Below the pieces are notes generated by a model. That model saw only the letters and a program-made list of their open reading frames with translations. It ran no database searches and had not been told where the DNA came from. The translations under genes and the position numbers were made by a program. From Fibrobacterota bacterium (lineage in GTDB: Bacteria > Fibrobacterota > Fibrobacteria > UBA11236), in NCBI GenBank assembly GCA_019509785.1, contig JAEKLQ010000033.1:1-64000 (forward strand): a stretch of DNA of 64,000 bases, given 5' to 3'. Positions 63,924-64,000 of the stretch are shown here, piece after piece (the stretch's first letter is position 1; every line of letters begins with the position of its first letter).

Positions 63924-64000
63924 GGCGCGTCCTTCCGTAGAGGGCGAAAGGTAAAAATTCGTACCCGGGAAGGCCGGGGGCGATTACCTTTCGTGGCAAC

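Noticed and set aside
63924-64000. Possible T-box upstream of tyrS
   Set aside because: Only 77 bases remain and no specifier stem or T-box core is visible.

Overview
The window is a high-GC, gene-dense chromosomal segment from a Gram-negative bacterium. Supporting signs are lipoproteins with lipoboxes, a likely outer-membrane beta-barrel, cell-surface glycan genes, a Tat-type precursor and a secreted GH8 glucanase. TTG and GTG starts are common. The mix (GH8 glucanase, citramalate route to isoleucine, many short secreted or lipid-anchored proteins without recognisable family) would fit Fibrobacterota or a neighbouring phylum. That placement is an inference; no rRNA gene is present to settle it.

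Layout. 1-9.8 kb: a cut-off secreted protein, an AT-richer stretch without a clear gene, a stand-alone HPt protein, a flavin amine oxidase, a Gly/Ser/Thr-rich lipoprotein, a beta-lactamase-fold serine hydrolase, an ankyrin lipoprotein, a CbpA-like co-chaperone, a small secreted Cys protein and a GH8 glucanase. 9.9-13 kb: a two-gene operon pairing a Tim44-like/zinc-ribbon/TerB-like membrane protein with an SPFH-GYF protein, preceded by a palindrome. 13-20.7 kb: tRNA-Pro, a RelB/YafQ-type toxin-antitoxin pair, a fatty-acid desaturase, hisD, a methyltransferase and cimA, the last preceded by an Ile-rich leader peptide and an intrinsic terminator. 20.9-44.3 kb: a surface-glycan region with four large polytopic membrane proteins (two GT-C-like paralogs, two DUF2079), three polyprenyl-phosphate-type GT2 modules, nucleotide-sugar enzymes (dehydrogenase, epimerases, WecE, WecD-like GNAT), a split transketolase, five methyltransferases, a YdjC/ChbG deacetylase and an LPG-synthase/UPF0104 membrane protein. 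ilvE lies inside it, and leuB and then ilvC lie beyond it. 45.5-56 kb: secreted proteins of unknown function, an isochorismatase-like hydrolase, ilvC, a DCC protein, ffh, a lipoprotein interrupted by a stop codon and a phosphodiesterase. 56-58.3 kb: rpsP-rimM-trmD-rplS. 58.6-64 kb: two paralogous hybrid histidine kinases, the second without its phospho-acceptor histidine, and tyrS.

How the parts fit. The glycan region reads as a lipid-linked sugar pathway: WecE, the WecD-like acetyltransferase and the nucleotide-sugar dehydrogenase make modified sugars; the GT2 modules probably charge polyprenyl phosphate; the GT-C and DUF2079 proteins probably use those donors on the periplasmic side. The branched-chain amino-acid genes (cimA, ilvE, leuB, ilvC) are scattered through the same stretch.

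The best leads are the apparent isoleucine attenuator in front of cimA; a recurring arrangement in which a -10-like hexamer lies exactly six bases before the start codon (a sign of leaderless mRNAs, and shared by the cimA leader); the histidine-less kinase paralog; the palindrome-controlled SPFH/Tim44-like operon; and two broken reading frames (an epimerase-glycosyltransferase fusion and a lipoprotein).
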